Part shown: piece by piece, positions 17,120 through 25,324 of the stretch
How positions within the stretch are numbered: the stretch's first letter is position 1
Layout of the letters: each line of letters begins with the position of its first letter
Assembly: GCA_002715465.1 (NCBI GenBank)
Contig: PAYY01000005.1
Span: 9,226-73,225, forward strand
Length of the DNA: 64,000 bases
Direction of reading: 5' to 3'
Source: Fidelibacterota bacterium
GTDB taxonomy: Bacteria > Marinisomatota > Marinisomatia > Marinisomatales > S15-B10
Program-made: the position numbers and the translations under genes
Notes under the pieces: model-generated
Database searches by the model: none
What the model saw: the letters and a program-made list of their open reading frames with translations, nothing else
What the model was told of the DNA's origin: nothing

Positions 17120-18550
17120 TTATTTAATTAGAAGCATCTTTTTTGTTAGAACAATATCCCTACTTTCAAGACGTAAGAAATAAATTCCACTTGAATAACT
17201 TGATCCATCCCAACTAAATAAATAATTTCCTTTGTTCAAATGACCATCTATCAAAATTTTAACCTTTTCCCCAAAAGAATTATAGATGGAAAGAGAAATT
17301 TCTTCAGAAGAATTAATCAAAAGCGGAATTTTTGTTTTTTGATTAAATGGGTTGGGAAAATTTTGGGAAAGAGAGAACTGCTTTATATACAATTCATTCT
17401 TATTAGTTAATTCAGATGGTTTTTTCTTTAATTCGAGAATATCTAAATGACCTTCAATATTGCTTGCATAGATATAATTGTTTGCAGAATATGGATATAT
17501 ACCCCATGCTCCAAAAAAATTACTAGAATTATTTCTACTGTAAGTATCATAAGTTGCGACTTCAATTGGACTGTATGGGTTTGAAATATCAACAATAGAT
17601 ATTCCTGAGCTATAATGAGAGATATAAGCAAGATTGTCTTTAATATGAATATTATGTGCTAATCTACTGAGACCTAGATAATTGCCTATTAATTCAATAT
17701 TATTTAAATCCCTGATATCCCAAATTTTAATAGTTTTATTTGAAGTTTCTTCAGCTGTCATTAGATATTTTTTATTATCAGTTAGCCACACACTATGAAC
17801 ATATCCACTGGATGGTACATAAACCCTAGAAATTAATTCTGGTTCAATCTTATTAATTTTAGCATCCCATATTGAAAAAGAACCATTCCATCCTTCAGCT
17901 ATAAAAACAGTGTCATTATTTGAATACATATCATGTATATCGGGAGTTTCAATAAGACCAATTTCTTCGGGATTTTCAGGATCTTTTAAGGAAATAATCC
18001 TAACCCCATTATAATATTTCCTAACTGTTAATAAAGTTGAAGTATTACTATCAACAAAAAGATTATGTGAAGTATTAGCATCTTGTCCTAACACATCTTT
18101 TCGACTGTAATTTTTTACATATTTTATAGAGTCTGGTAGTGGGCTTAAATCAATAATTTGTATTCCTTCATTAGTACCAGTCATTTCATGGCATATATAA
18201 AGATAATTATTGAATGTCATCATGTCTCTATGAAAATATGGATCACCTTGATCTGGCCCTGGTATAGTTGAGATTAATTGCAGATCCTTAACCCGAATTA
18301 TTGCGGTTCCATTGAGAACTCCCATAATTGCGTAATCATCCCCATTTTTATCCGTATAGCCCCACACATCAGATCCACCAGCTGTATCTGTTTCTGAATA
18401 AATGACATTAGGAAATGAGACCCTAGCAATATGGTCTAAATAATAGTTACTAGTTTGAGAAAAAATAAAGGGATAGAGTGTAATATATAGTACAGTTAGT
18501 TTAAAGGTTGAATATATATAAGATATTATTAACCTAATGATTTTATTCAT
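17120..18550 (-). CDS. Secreted choice-of-anchor-B/LVIVD-repeat protein with type IX sorting domain
   Basis: 476 aa. An N-terminal signal helix (about residues 13-31) precedes WGYTDKNGDDYAIMGVLNGTAIIRV, the hallmark of choice-of-anchor-B beta-propellers. LVIVD-like blades follow, each shaped like xxAYISHYSSGISIVDISNP. The last ~75 residues form a Por/type IX secretion C-terminal domain: LSQNFPNPFNQKTKIPL, then SIYNSFGEKVKIL, then SYSSGIYFLRLES. It would be exported through the type IX system and retained at or released from the surface. Ligand unknown. Transcribed with the small secreted protein upstream (21-base gap). Confidence 0.88.
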   Translation of the reverse strand: MNKIIRLIISYIYSTFKLTVLYITLYPFIFSQTSNYYLDHIARVSFPNVIYSETDTAGGSDVWGYTDKNGDDYAIMGVLNGTAIIRVKDLQLISTIPGPDQGDPYFHRDMMTFNNYLYICHEMTGTNEGIQIIDLSPLPDSIKYVKNYSRKDVLGQDANTSHNLFVDSNTSTLLTVRKYYNGVRIISLKDPENPEEIGLIETPDIHDMYSNNDTVFIAEGWNGSFSIWDAKINKIEPELISRVYVPSSGYVHSVWLTDNKKYLMTAEETSNKTIKIWDIRDLNNIELIGNYLGLSRLAHNIHIKDNLAYISHYSSGISIVDISNPYSPIEVATYDTYSRNNSSNFFGAWGIYPYSANNYIYASNIEGHLDILELKKKPSELTNKNELYIKQFSLSQNFPNPFNQKTKIPLLINSSEEISLSIYNSFGEKVKILIDGHLNKGNYLFSWDGSSYSSGIYFLRLESRDIVLTKKMLLIK

Positions 18551-18570
18551 AATACTAGATGGAGATAGAA

Positions 18571-19005
18571 TTATTTTCCTTTTAGTAGTTTTTTTTGTTC
18601 TCTCAATAAAAGAATATTAGCTTTTTTCTCTTTACCAGATCTATGCAACATTAAAATATGTAAAGATGATTCAATTGAAATATGATGATTATCAGAACTT
18701 TCGTATAATGCATCGATCATTTTTACAATTTCAAAATAATCGGGCATTGGATCAGAAAAGAATTCTAACATCCGTTTAGCTGAGTTTTCATGTGAAAATG
18801 GAGGAGACCAAAATTTATCTTGACGTCGCATTCTTGTTGCTTCATTTTGTAAGGTTTTTAAGCTTCTTGATAGACCTAAGTAATATCCCTTTATAAAATT
18901 TGTTTTTTGGTCAAAATCAAGTTCACTCCAAAATGAAAAATTAGGATTTTCTTCAGAAATCACTACATTAAAGCAAAAGAGAGATAAAAATAATAAAAAT
19001 TTCAT
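18571..19005 (-). CDS. Small secreted protein, unknown function
   Basis: 144 aa. A clear signal peptide (MKFLLFLSLFCFNVVISEEN) is followed by a mostly helical, basic mature part (FIKGYYLGLSRSLKTLQNEA, SIESSLHILMLHRSGKEKKA). There is no cysteine in the mature part and no recognised family. It lies 9 bases after nadE, so it is probably co-transcribed. Confidence 0.6.
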   Translation of the reverse strand: MKFLLFLSLFCFNVVISEENPNFSFWSELDFDQKTNFIKGYYLGLSRSLKTLQNEATRMRRQDKFWSPPFSHENSAKRMLEFFSDPMPDYFEIVKMIDALYESSDNHHISIESSLHILMLHRSGKEKKANILLLREQKKLLKGK

Positions 19006-19014
19006 TGTTAACTA

Positions 19015-20625
19015 CTAATCTTTGCTACCATTTACAATTGGATATCTTCTTCCTATCCCGAAAGCTTTATTAGAAATACGAAGTCCAGGTGAAGCTTGTT
19101 TTCTTTTGAACTCTGAATTTTTAATTAATTTTTTTATTTCTTTAATCAATTTTTGATCATACCCAATTTCTATTAAATCTTCAGTTGTTCTTTCATTTTC
19201 TATTATTTCTCTTACTAAGGGACTTACGATTTTATAATTAAAAGGATCTTTTTGATCTTTATTTAATTCAGCTGAAGGACTTTTAGTGAAAGTTCTTTCT
19301 GGAATTATTGATTCTCCCATTGATTTATTATACCATTTTCCTAGTTTGTATACATCATTTTTATGTAAATCACTTATTGCAGCTAGACTTCCTGACATAT
19401 CACCATATAAAGTACAATATCCCAATGCTAATTCGGTTTTATTACTTGTGCTTAAAACTAAATAATCTAATTTATTGGAAAAAGACATTAACAAATTACT
19501 TCGTATTCGTGCCTGAATATTCTCTTCAGTAACGTCTTTAGGTAAATTCCGAAATTCATTTTCAAACAAATTTTCATATTGTGAAAATAAATCATCAATT
19601 GGAAGAATTTTAAAGGACACTCCTAATCTAGATGCTAATGATTTTGAATCAATCATACTATGTTTTGAACTATAGCGCGTAGGCATATATACACAAAGAA
19701 CATTTTCTCTTCCAATAGACTCACTAGCTAAACATGCTGTTAAAGCCGAATCTATTCCGCCACTGAGGCCAATAATGGCATTTGTGTGTTTGGTTTTATA
19801 AAAATAATCTTTTATCCCAAGTTTTAAACCCATAAAAATTTCCTCTTCTTTTGAAATTTCACTGGTTGATACATGATTATTATTTTCAAGATCTACTATC
19901 ACAATATCTTCTGAAAAGGACTTTCCTTTAGCGTTAATTATTCCATTACTTGAGAATGAAATCGAATTTCCGTCGAAAATTAATTCATCTTGCCCACCAA
20001 CAAGGTTACAATAAAGAAAAGGCAAAGAATATTTTAGAACTTTTTCTCTAATTAATTTTTCTCGACACCTAGATTTCCCGACAGAAAACGGTGAGGCTGA
20101 AATATTTATTATTAAATCGGAGCCTGATTGTACAAGCTCTTTCGTAATATTCCGTTTATAACGATCATCCCATAAATCTTCACAAATTTGCAAGCCTATA
20201 GATATTGAGTTTCCATCTATAACAATTTCGTGAGCTATAGATTCTTTCCCAGGTCTGAAATAACGCCGTTCATCAAAAATATCATAATTTGGAAGTAGAA
20301 TTTTTTTATGCTGACCAACTATCCTGCCATTTTGTATAATTGATGCTGTATTAAATAATGATCCAAATTCAGACAAAACATGACCAATTATAATTGGTGT
20401 ATTACCAATAACATCGGAGATTTTATCTAATGATTGCATGCTTTTTTCTATAAAAGATTTTTCATATAAAAGATCCTGAGGTGGATATCCAGATACGGCT
20501 AATTCAGGGAATACAGTCAACTGTGATCCTTTGCTTAAAGATTTTTTATAAAAAGCAATTATTTTTTCTCTATTTGTATCAAGTTTCCCAACGGTTTGAT
20601 TTATTTGGCATAAAGCAATTTTCAT
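19015..20625 (-). CDS. nadE: Glutamine-dependent NAD+ synthetase
   Basis: Converts nicotinic acid adenine dinucleotide to NAD+ using glutamine nitrogen. The N-terminal nitrilase-type glutaminase has its Glu in TVFPELAVSGYPPQDLL, Lys in HKKILLPNYDIFDERRYF and Cys in LQICEDLWDD. The C-terminal ATP-pyrophosphatase has GLSGGIDSALTACLA and LSTSNKTELALGYCTLYGD. 536 aa matches the two-domain form. Confidence 0.97.
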   Translation of the reverse strand: MKIALCQINQTVGKLDTNREKIIAFYKKSLSKGSQLTVFPELAVSGYPPQDLLYEKSFIEKSMQSLDKISDVIGNTPIIIGHVLSEFGSLFNTASIIQNGRIVGQHKKILLPNYDIFDERRYFRPGKESIAHEIVIDGNSISIGLQICEDLWDDRYKRNITKELVQSGSDLIINISASPFSVGKSRCREKLIREKVLKYSLPFLYCNLVGGQDELIFDGNSISFSSNGIINAKGKSFSEDIVIVDLENNNHVSTSEISKEEEIFMGLKLGIKDYFYKTKHTNAIIGLSGGIDSALTACLASESIGRENVLCVYMPTRYSSKHSMIDSKSLASRLGVSFKILPIDDLFSQYENLFENEFRNLPKDVTEENIQARIRSNLLMSFSNKLDYLVLSTSNKTELALGYCTLYGDMSGSLAAISDLHKNDVYKLGKWYNKSMGESIIPERTFTKSPSAELNKDQKDPFNYKIVSPLVREIIENERTTEDLIEIGYDQKLIKEIKKLIKNSEFKRKQASPGLRISNKAFGIGRRYPIVNGSKD

Positions 20626-20683
20626 GATACTATAAAAATAAAGATATAATTAAGTTATTTTTTATTGGAATTTGTAAAAAATT

Positions 20684-21163
20684 TTAATGAATAATATTAT
20701 TCTTTTCGCATTCTTGATAAATTCTTCTTACAGCGGCTTCAGGTGTAATTGCTTTAATACATCCCATTATATCCCATGAGTGAATAGTAACTACAGGTTT
20801 TTTTTGTGATAAAGTATGTGAAATTTCAGATAAAGTACCGTATGAACCACTAATAGCTATTGCGCCATCTATAGAATTCGCTATTAGATTATTCCTTCCT
20901 TCTCCCATGCCAGATAAAATAGGAATTGTTATATATTTATTTGCATCTGAAATATTAGTTGTAGGAAGAATTCCTACAACAATACCACCATATTCATTTA
21001 CTCCTTTTGATACAGATTCCATTACACCTCCTCTTCCACCACAATAAACAATCGAATTATTTTTCGCTAAAATCCTTCCGGTTTCTTCAGCAATAGAACT
21101 AATTCTATCATCACATTCGGAAGCACCAAAAACGCCTATTCTACACCTATTTTTGACTGTCAA
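20684..21163 (-). CDS. LOG/SLOG-type Rossmann protein (TIGR00725-like)
   Basis: 159 aa with the nucleotide-binding features of lysine-decarboxylase-like/LOG proteins: VFGASECDDR at the start, VYCGGRGGVMESVSKGVNEYGG (the GGxxGxM motif) and GSYGTLSEISHTL (in place of PGGxGTxxE). Phosphoribohydrolase or nucleotide-sensing roles are known in the superfamily; the substrate here cannot be named. It starts with TTG, with no clear ribosome binding site, so the start is uncertain. Confidence 0.85.
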   Translation of the reverse strand: MTVKNRCRIGVFGASECDDRISSIAEETGRILAKNNSIVYCGGRGGVMESVSKGVNEYGGIVVGILPTTNISDANKYITIPILSGMGEGRNNLIANSIDGAIAISGSYGTLSEISHTLSQKKPVVTIHSWDIMGCIKAITPEAAVRRIYQECEKNNIIH

Positions 21164-21231
21164 TTTTAAAATCGAATGAGAATTTTTGTTTAGAATATTT
21201 GAAAACTATTATTGCAAAGAACATTGTAAAA

Positions 21232-22539
21232 TTAAGGCTCAAGTCTATAAATCATCCTAGGAAAAGGAATAGATTCTCGTAAATGAGAAAGGCCACAAAT
21301 CCAAGATATAGCCCTCTCCAAACCTAAACCAAAACCTGAGTGGGGAATGGATCCATACTTCCTAAGATCTAAGTACCACTGGAAATCATCTTCTGATAAT
21401 TTATTATTTAATAACTGTTTTCTTAATTCGTCATAATCTTCTTCTCTTTCTCCACCTCCGATAATTTCTCCATAACCTTCAGGTGCGAGAATATCCATAC
21501 CTAATGCAAGTCTTTTATTTTTTGGATCCTTTTTCATATAAAAGGCTTTAATTGAAGAAGGAAATCGGTGTACAATTACAGGGCTATTAAAAAAATTTGT
21601 AATTATTGTTTCATTCCCACTAGAAAAATCATCTCCCCATTTAATTTTCTCTTCTTCTTTATTAATAATTCTAATTGCTTCATCATAGGATATTCTTGGA
21701 AAAGGAGGCTTTATCATTTCTAAAGGTTTTGTATCCCTATTTAAAATAATAAGTTGATCTTGGCAAAATTTAAGTACCCATTTTACCATTTCATAAATTA
21801 AACCCTCCGCCCATTCCATGTTTTCATTTAAATCACAAAAAGCTATTTCTGGTTCAACCATCCAAAATTCGGTTAAATGCCTTCTTGTCTTAGATTTTTC
21901 AGCCCTGAATGTAGGTCCAAAACAATAAACCTTTCCAAAAGACATAACATTAGCTTCATTATATAATTGACCACTTTGTGATAAATATGCATCTTGACCA
22001 AAATAGTCTGTTTTGAATAATGTTGTTGTCCCTTCACAAGAATTAGAGGTAAAAATAGGAGTATCTATATTTACAAAACCGTTACTATCAAAATAATATC
22101 TAATTGCCTTTATTAATTCTGATCTTATTTTTAAGATTGCATTCTGTTTTTTTGAACGAATCCAAAGATGCCTATTATCCATTAAAAATGCTGTGCCATG
22201 ATCCTTTTTGCTAATTGGATAATCATCAGCAATTTGAATAATTTCAATATTTGTTATTTCTAATTCAAAACCACCAATACTTCTTGAATCCTTCTTGACT
22301 ATACCACATACTGATATAGATGATTCAATAGTAATAGCTTGTTCAAGAGAAAAGACTTTATCAGATACATTTTCTTTTACAACAACACCTTGTGTATAGC
22401 CTGTACCGTCTCTAATTATAATAAACCAAACTTTTCCAACTGATCTTTTATTATAGACCCAGCCATTTAAAAAAACTTTTTCACCGACATTTTTTCTTAA
22501 AGCTGATATTTTAATTGTATTATTTGATTTTTTTACCAT
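21232..22539 (-). CDS. asnS: Asparaginyl-tRNA synthetase
   Basis: Class IIb synthetase. An N-terminal OB-fold anticodon-binding domain (VFLNGWVYNKRSVGKVWFIII) precedes motif 2 (GPTFRAEKSKTRRHLTEFWMVEPEIAF) and motif 3 (GLGLERAISWICGLSHLRES). The EFWMVEPE and WICGL signatures favour AsnRS over AspRS and non-discriminating forms, and the short 435-aa length lacks the AspRS insertion. Its first 7 bases overlap the end of the lptE-like gene. Confidence 0.95.
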   Translation of the reverse strand: MVKKSNNTIKISALRKNVGEKVFLNGWVYNKRSVGKVWFIIIRDGTGYTQGVVVKENVSDKVFSLEQAITIESSISVCGIVKKDSRSIGGFELEITNIEIIQIADDYPISKKDHGTAFLMDNRHLWIRSKKQNAILKIRSELIKAIRYYFDSNGFVNIDTPIFTSNSCEGTTTLFKTDYFGQDAYLSQSGQLYNEANVMSFGKVYCFGPTFRAEKSKTRRHLTEFWMVEPEIAFCDLNENMEWAEGLIYEMVKWVLKFCQDQLIILNRDTKPLEMIKPPFPRISYDEAIRIINKEEEKIKWGDDFSSGNETIITNFFNSPVIVHRFPSSIKAFYMKKDPKNKRLALGMDILAPEGYGEIIGGGEREEDYDELRKQLLNNKLSEDDFQWYLDLRKYGSIPHSGFGLGLERAISWICGLSHLRESIPFPRMIYRLEP

Positions 22540-23126
22540 GTTGAAACTATATCATTTATAATATTCTCTGAAATCTTCATTACAGCCGCTTTCATTGCTA
22601 GTTTTCTTGCATCACCTGTTTCATCGGGATCCTCAGAATCAACTTTTCCATCATTGTCATTATCAATACCATCGGAACTAACATCAGCAGTTAAACTGTA
22701 GGCACCCCAATTCGTATAATTTTTTGTAAAAAGATTTTTATCTTCTTTTACATCAAACCATTCTACTTGAATTCCTACACTATACCTATATTCTAAAACC
22801 TCTTCACTTTCTGAATATGTATAAGGTTGATCATCAACCTTTTTAATTATTCCTTTTAATATTGAATCACCTTGTCCTTTTACTTTTAGGATATTTTCTT
22901 CAAGAAAGACATTTGTCACCTCATCTGTAACTGCTTCAGCAATACCGAACTCAGCAGTTTCATTTATAAATAATGGTATCGATATAGTTTTGATATGAGG
23001 TGGAATAGATCCTGAAAAAGAGTATATACCGCATCCAAGAAAACTACAAAGGCAAAATATGTATATAAATCTTTTAAAAGCTTGAAAATTAATTATTGGA
23101 TATATTTTTATCATTGAATAAACCAT
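22533..23126 (-). CDS. lptE: LptE-like LPS-assembly lipoprotein
   Basis: 197 aa. A lipoprotein signal ends at SFLGCGIYSF. The fold cues of LptE are present: GSIPPHIKTISIPLFINET, AEAVTDEVTNVFLEE, and a beta segment EVLEYRYSVGIQVEWFDVKE. A strongly acidic, Asp-rich insert sits before the final helix, SSDGIDNDNDGKVDSEDPDE, reminiscent of calcium-binding thrombospondin-3-type repeats. The partner LptD is not in this window. The neighbouring sigma-54 activator upstream fits the regulator-LptE order I recall from Bacteroidetes. Starts at 23126 and 23114 are both possible. Confidence 0.8.
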   Translation of the reverse strand: MVYSMIKIYPIINFQAFKRFIYIFCLCSFLGCGIYSFSGSIPPHIKTISIPLFINETAEFGIAEAVTDEVTNVFLEENILKVKGQGDSILKGIIKKVDDQPYTYSESEEVLEYRYSVGIQVEWFDVKEDKNLFTKNYTNWGAYSLTADVSSDGIDNDNDGKVDSEDPDETGDARKLAMKAAVMKISENIINDIVSTW

Positions 23127-23153
23127 AGATTATATCAGTAGCAATAATATTTT

Positions 23154-24350
23154 TTACTTATTACTCCTTTTATTTGTTTCAAGTCCATATTCATTGATTT
23201 TTCGATACAAAGTGCGTTCGCTAATTCCCAAGGTCAAAGCTGTTTTCCTTCTATTATTCCCATGTTTTTTTAAAGTTCGAGAAATTAATTCTATTTCAAG
23301 ATCCCTAAAGCTAAGATCTCCAATAGCTTTGGAATTAATTGAATTGTCCATAGTCCTTTCTGAAGAATCTACATTCACTTCAAATTCTTTATTAATAAAG
23401 CCAATTTCAGCATCAGAATCAACAGGCAATTGGGATAATGACTCCTTAATGTCGCGCATATCTTTTCGGAGAAAAAGCAATTGCTGAAGAATAAGTTCAC
23501 GTTCAGCTTGCTCTGAGGTCTTATCTAGAGGAACTGGAAGATTTGGTGAATTACCAATTTGACCTACTAAAGGTTCTAAATGTTTAAGAACCATATCTGT
23601 AGAAATTTTCATACCCTTCTCTAATAGTATAATGCTTTCTACAAAATTTCTCAGCTCTCGTATATTTCCAGGCCAATCGTATTGCTTCATCATTCTGATT
23701 GCATCAGCACTAAAACCTCTAAAAATAAAATCATTGGTTTTTGAAAATATCAAAGCAAATCTTTCTACAAGTAAGTCTAAATCATCTAAGCGCTTTCTTA
23801 ATGGTGGGACCTTTACACTTACTGTTCTTAAACGGTAAAATAGATCCTTGCGAAAAGTACCTTTTATTGATTCTTCTGAAAGATTTTTATTTGTTGCTGC
23901 AATTATTCTAATGTCAACATTGCGTGTTTTTGGATCACCTACTCTCATATATTCACCTGACTCTAAAACTCTTAACAACTTAACTTGTGTTGACAATGGC
24001 ATCTCACCAATTTCATCTAAAAAAAGTGTGCCATAGTTAGCTTCCTCAAAATACCCTTTACGGTCTTCATTGGCACCAGTAAAAGCACCTTTTTTGTAGC
24101 CAAAAAGTTCACTTTCAATTAATCCTTCTGGTATTGCACCGCAATTAACTGTAACTAAAGGTTTGCGATTACGATTACTTTGTTTGTGAATTGCCTGTGC
24201 AATTAATTCCTTTCCTGTACCAGATTCACCAAAAATAAGTACTGAAATATCAATTGGTGCAATTTGTATAATTGTTTCGAGAATTTCCTGAATTTTATCA
24301 GAATTACCTATAATACCAGAATCTCTCCTAATTTTTTCGGTAATTGTCAT
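23154..24350 (-). CDS. Sigma-54-dependent transcriptional activator without receiver domain
   Basis: 398 aa. The AAA+ domain starts almost at the N-terminus (GIIGNSDKIQEIL): Walker A GESGTGKE, the sigma-54-contacting loop GAFTGA, Walker B GTLFLDEIGE, and the arginine-finger region FRKDLFYRL. After a Gln/Glu-rich linker of about 100 residues comes a Fis-type helix-turn-helix (NNRRKTALTLGISERTLYRKI). No receiver, GAF or PAS domain is present, so activity must be set by partners or by protein level. Its start overlaps the galE stop by 4 bases (ATGA). Confidence 0.93.
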   Translation of the reverse strand: MTITEKIRRDSGIIGNSDKIQEILETIIQIAPIDISVLIFGESGTGKELIAQAIHKQSNRNRKPLVTVNCGAIPEGLIESELFGYKKGAFTGANEDRKGYFEEANYGTLFLDEIGEMPLSTQVKLLRVLESGEYMRVGDPKTRNVDIRIIAATNKNLSEESIKGTFRKDLFYRLRTVSVKVPPLRKRLDDLDLLVERFALIFSKTNDFIFRGFSADAIRMMKQYDWPGNIRELRNFVESIILLEKGMKISTDMVLKHLEPLVGQIGNSPNLPVPLDKTSEQAERELILQQLLFLRKDMRDIKESLSQLPVDSDAEIGFINKEFEVNVDSSERTMDNSINSKAIGDLSFRDLEIELISRTLKKHGNNRRKTALTLGISERTLYRKINEYGLETNKRSNK

Positions 24351-25324
24351 AAAGAAACCTTATCATTACTATAGACATTCCACATAGATTTAATAAGATG
24401 GGTCAAATTACTATTCACTGGATACCAATCAAGAATTTCATTAGCAAGTGTAGAGTTTGCTATTAAAACTTCTGGATCTCCTAATCTGCGATTAACTACA
24501 GAGTATGGGATTTTTACATCTGTAATATCTCTTGCTGTTTTTATTATATCTAAAACGGAATAACCTTTGCCTGTTGATAAGTTTAAAATGATATTTTTTT
24601 TGTTCCTCAAATAATCTATTGCTTTACAATGAGCATTAGCAAGATCGCTAACGTGTATATAATCTCTTATAGCTGTACCATCATCGGTTTTGTAATCTTT
24701 TCCATAAAGTTTTAATTCTGATCTTACTCCATTTGCTACTTCCATAATTATTGGTAAAAGATTAGTTGGATTTTTTTCTACAGTAGAGACTCTACCTTTA
24801 TTGTCGTAACCAGCGGCATTAAAATAACGAAGAGAAGCATATGTTAGACCTTTTAATTGACTGTACCAATGAAGAGACTTCTCAGCAAATAATTTTGTAT
24901 ACCCATAATAATTTATTGGTTTAGTTGGGTGTTTTTCATCCATAGGTAGATATTTAGGTAATCCATATACAGCTGCTGAAGATGAAAAAACTATTTTTTT
25001 TACGTTATTATTAATCATAGCATTTAATAGTTTTATTGTTCCTATAATATTGCTATTAGAATATTCCTCTATATTTTCCATTGATTTTCCAGCATCTTTT
25101 AAAGAGGCAAGATGGACAACTAAATCAATATTATTTGAGAAGGCTTTTGTTAGTACTTTATCATCTAAAATTGAACCTTGAATAAAGACTACTTTATTTG
25201 GAATATTCTCAATTCTTCCTGTTATCAAGTTATCTACTACAATCACTCTATGACCATCTTCAATAAGATTAAGAATAACATGTGAGCCTATATAACCAGC
25301 GCCACCTGTAACAAGAATTTCCAT
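24347..25324 (-). CDS. galE: UDP-glucose 4-epimerase
   Basis: Short-chain dehydrogenase of the extended type, 325 aa. It has VTGGAGYIGSHVILNL (NAD site), SSSAAVYG with the catalytic Ser/Thr, NYYGYTKLFAEK with the Tyr-x-x-x-Lys pair, and SLRYFNAAGYD. It interconverts UDP-glucose and UDP-galactose for surface polysaccharide or LPS. It starts directly after the uvrB stop with no spacer, so it is translated from the same message. Confidence 0.93.
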   Translation of the reverse strand: MEILVTGGAGYIGSHVILNLIEDGHRVIVVDNLITGRIENIPNKVVFIQGSILDDKVLTKAFSNNIDLVVHLASLKDAGKSMENIEEYSNSNIIGTIKLLNAMINNNVKKIVFSSSAAVYGLPKYLPMDEKHPTKPINYYGYTKLFAEKSLHWYSQLKGLTYASLRYFNAAGYDNKGRVSTVEKNPTNLLPIIMEVANGVRSELKLYGKDYKTDDGTAIRDYIHVSDLANAHCKAIDYLRNKKNIILNLSTGKGYSVLDIIKTARDITDVKIPYSVVNRRLGDPEVLIANSTLANEILDWYPVNSNLTHLIKSMWNVYSNDKVSL

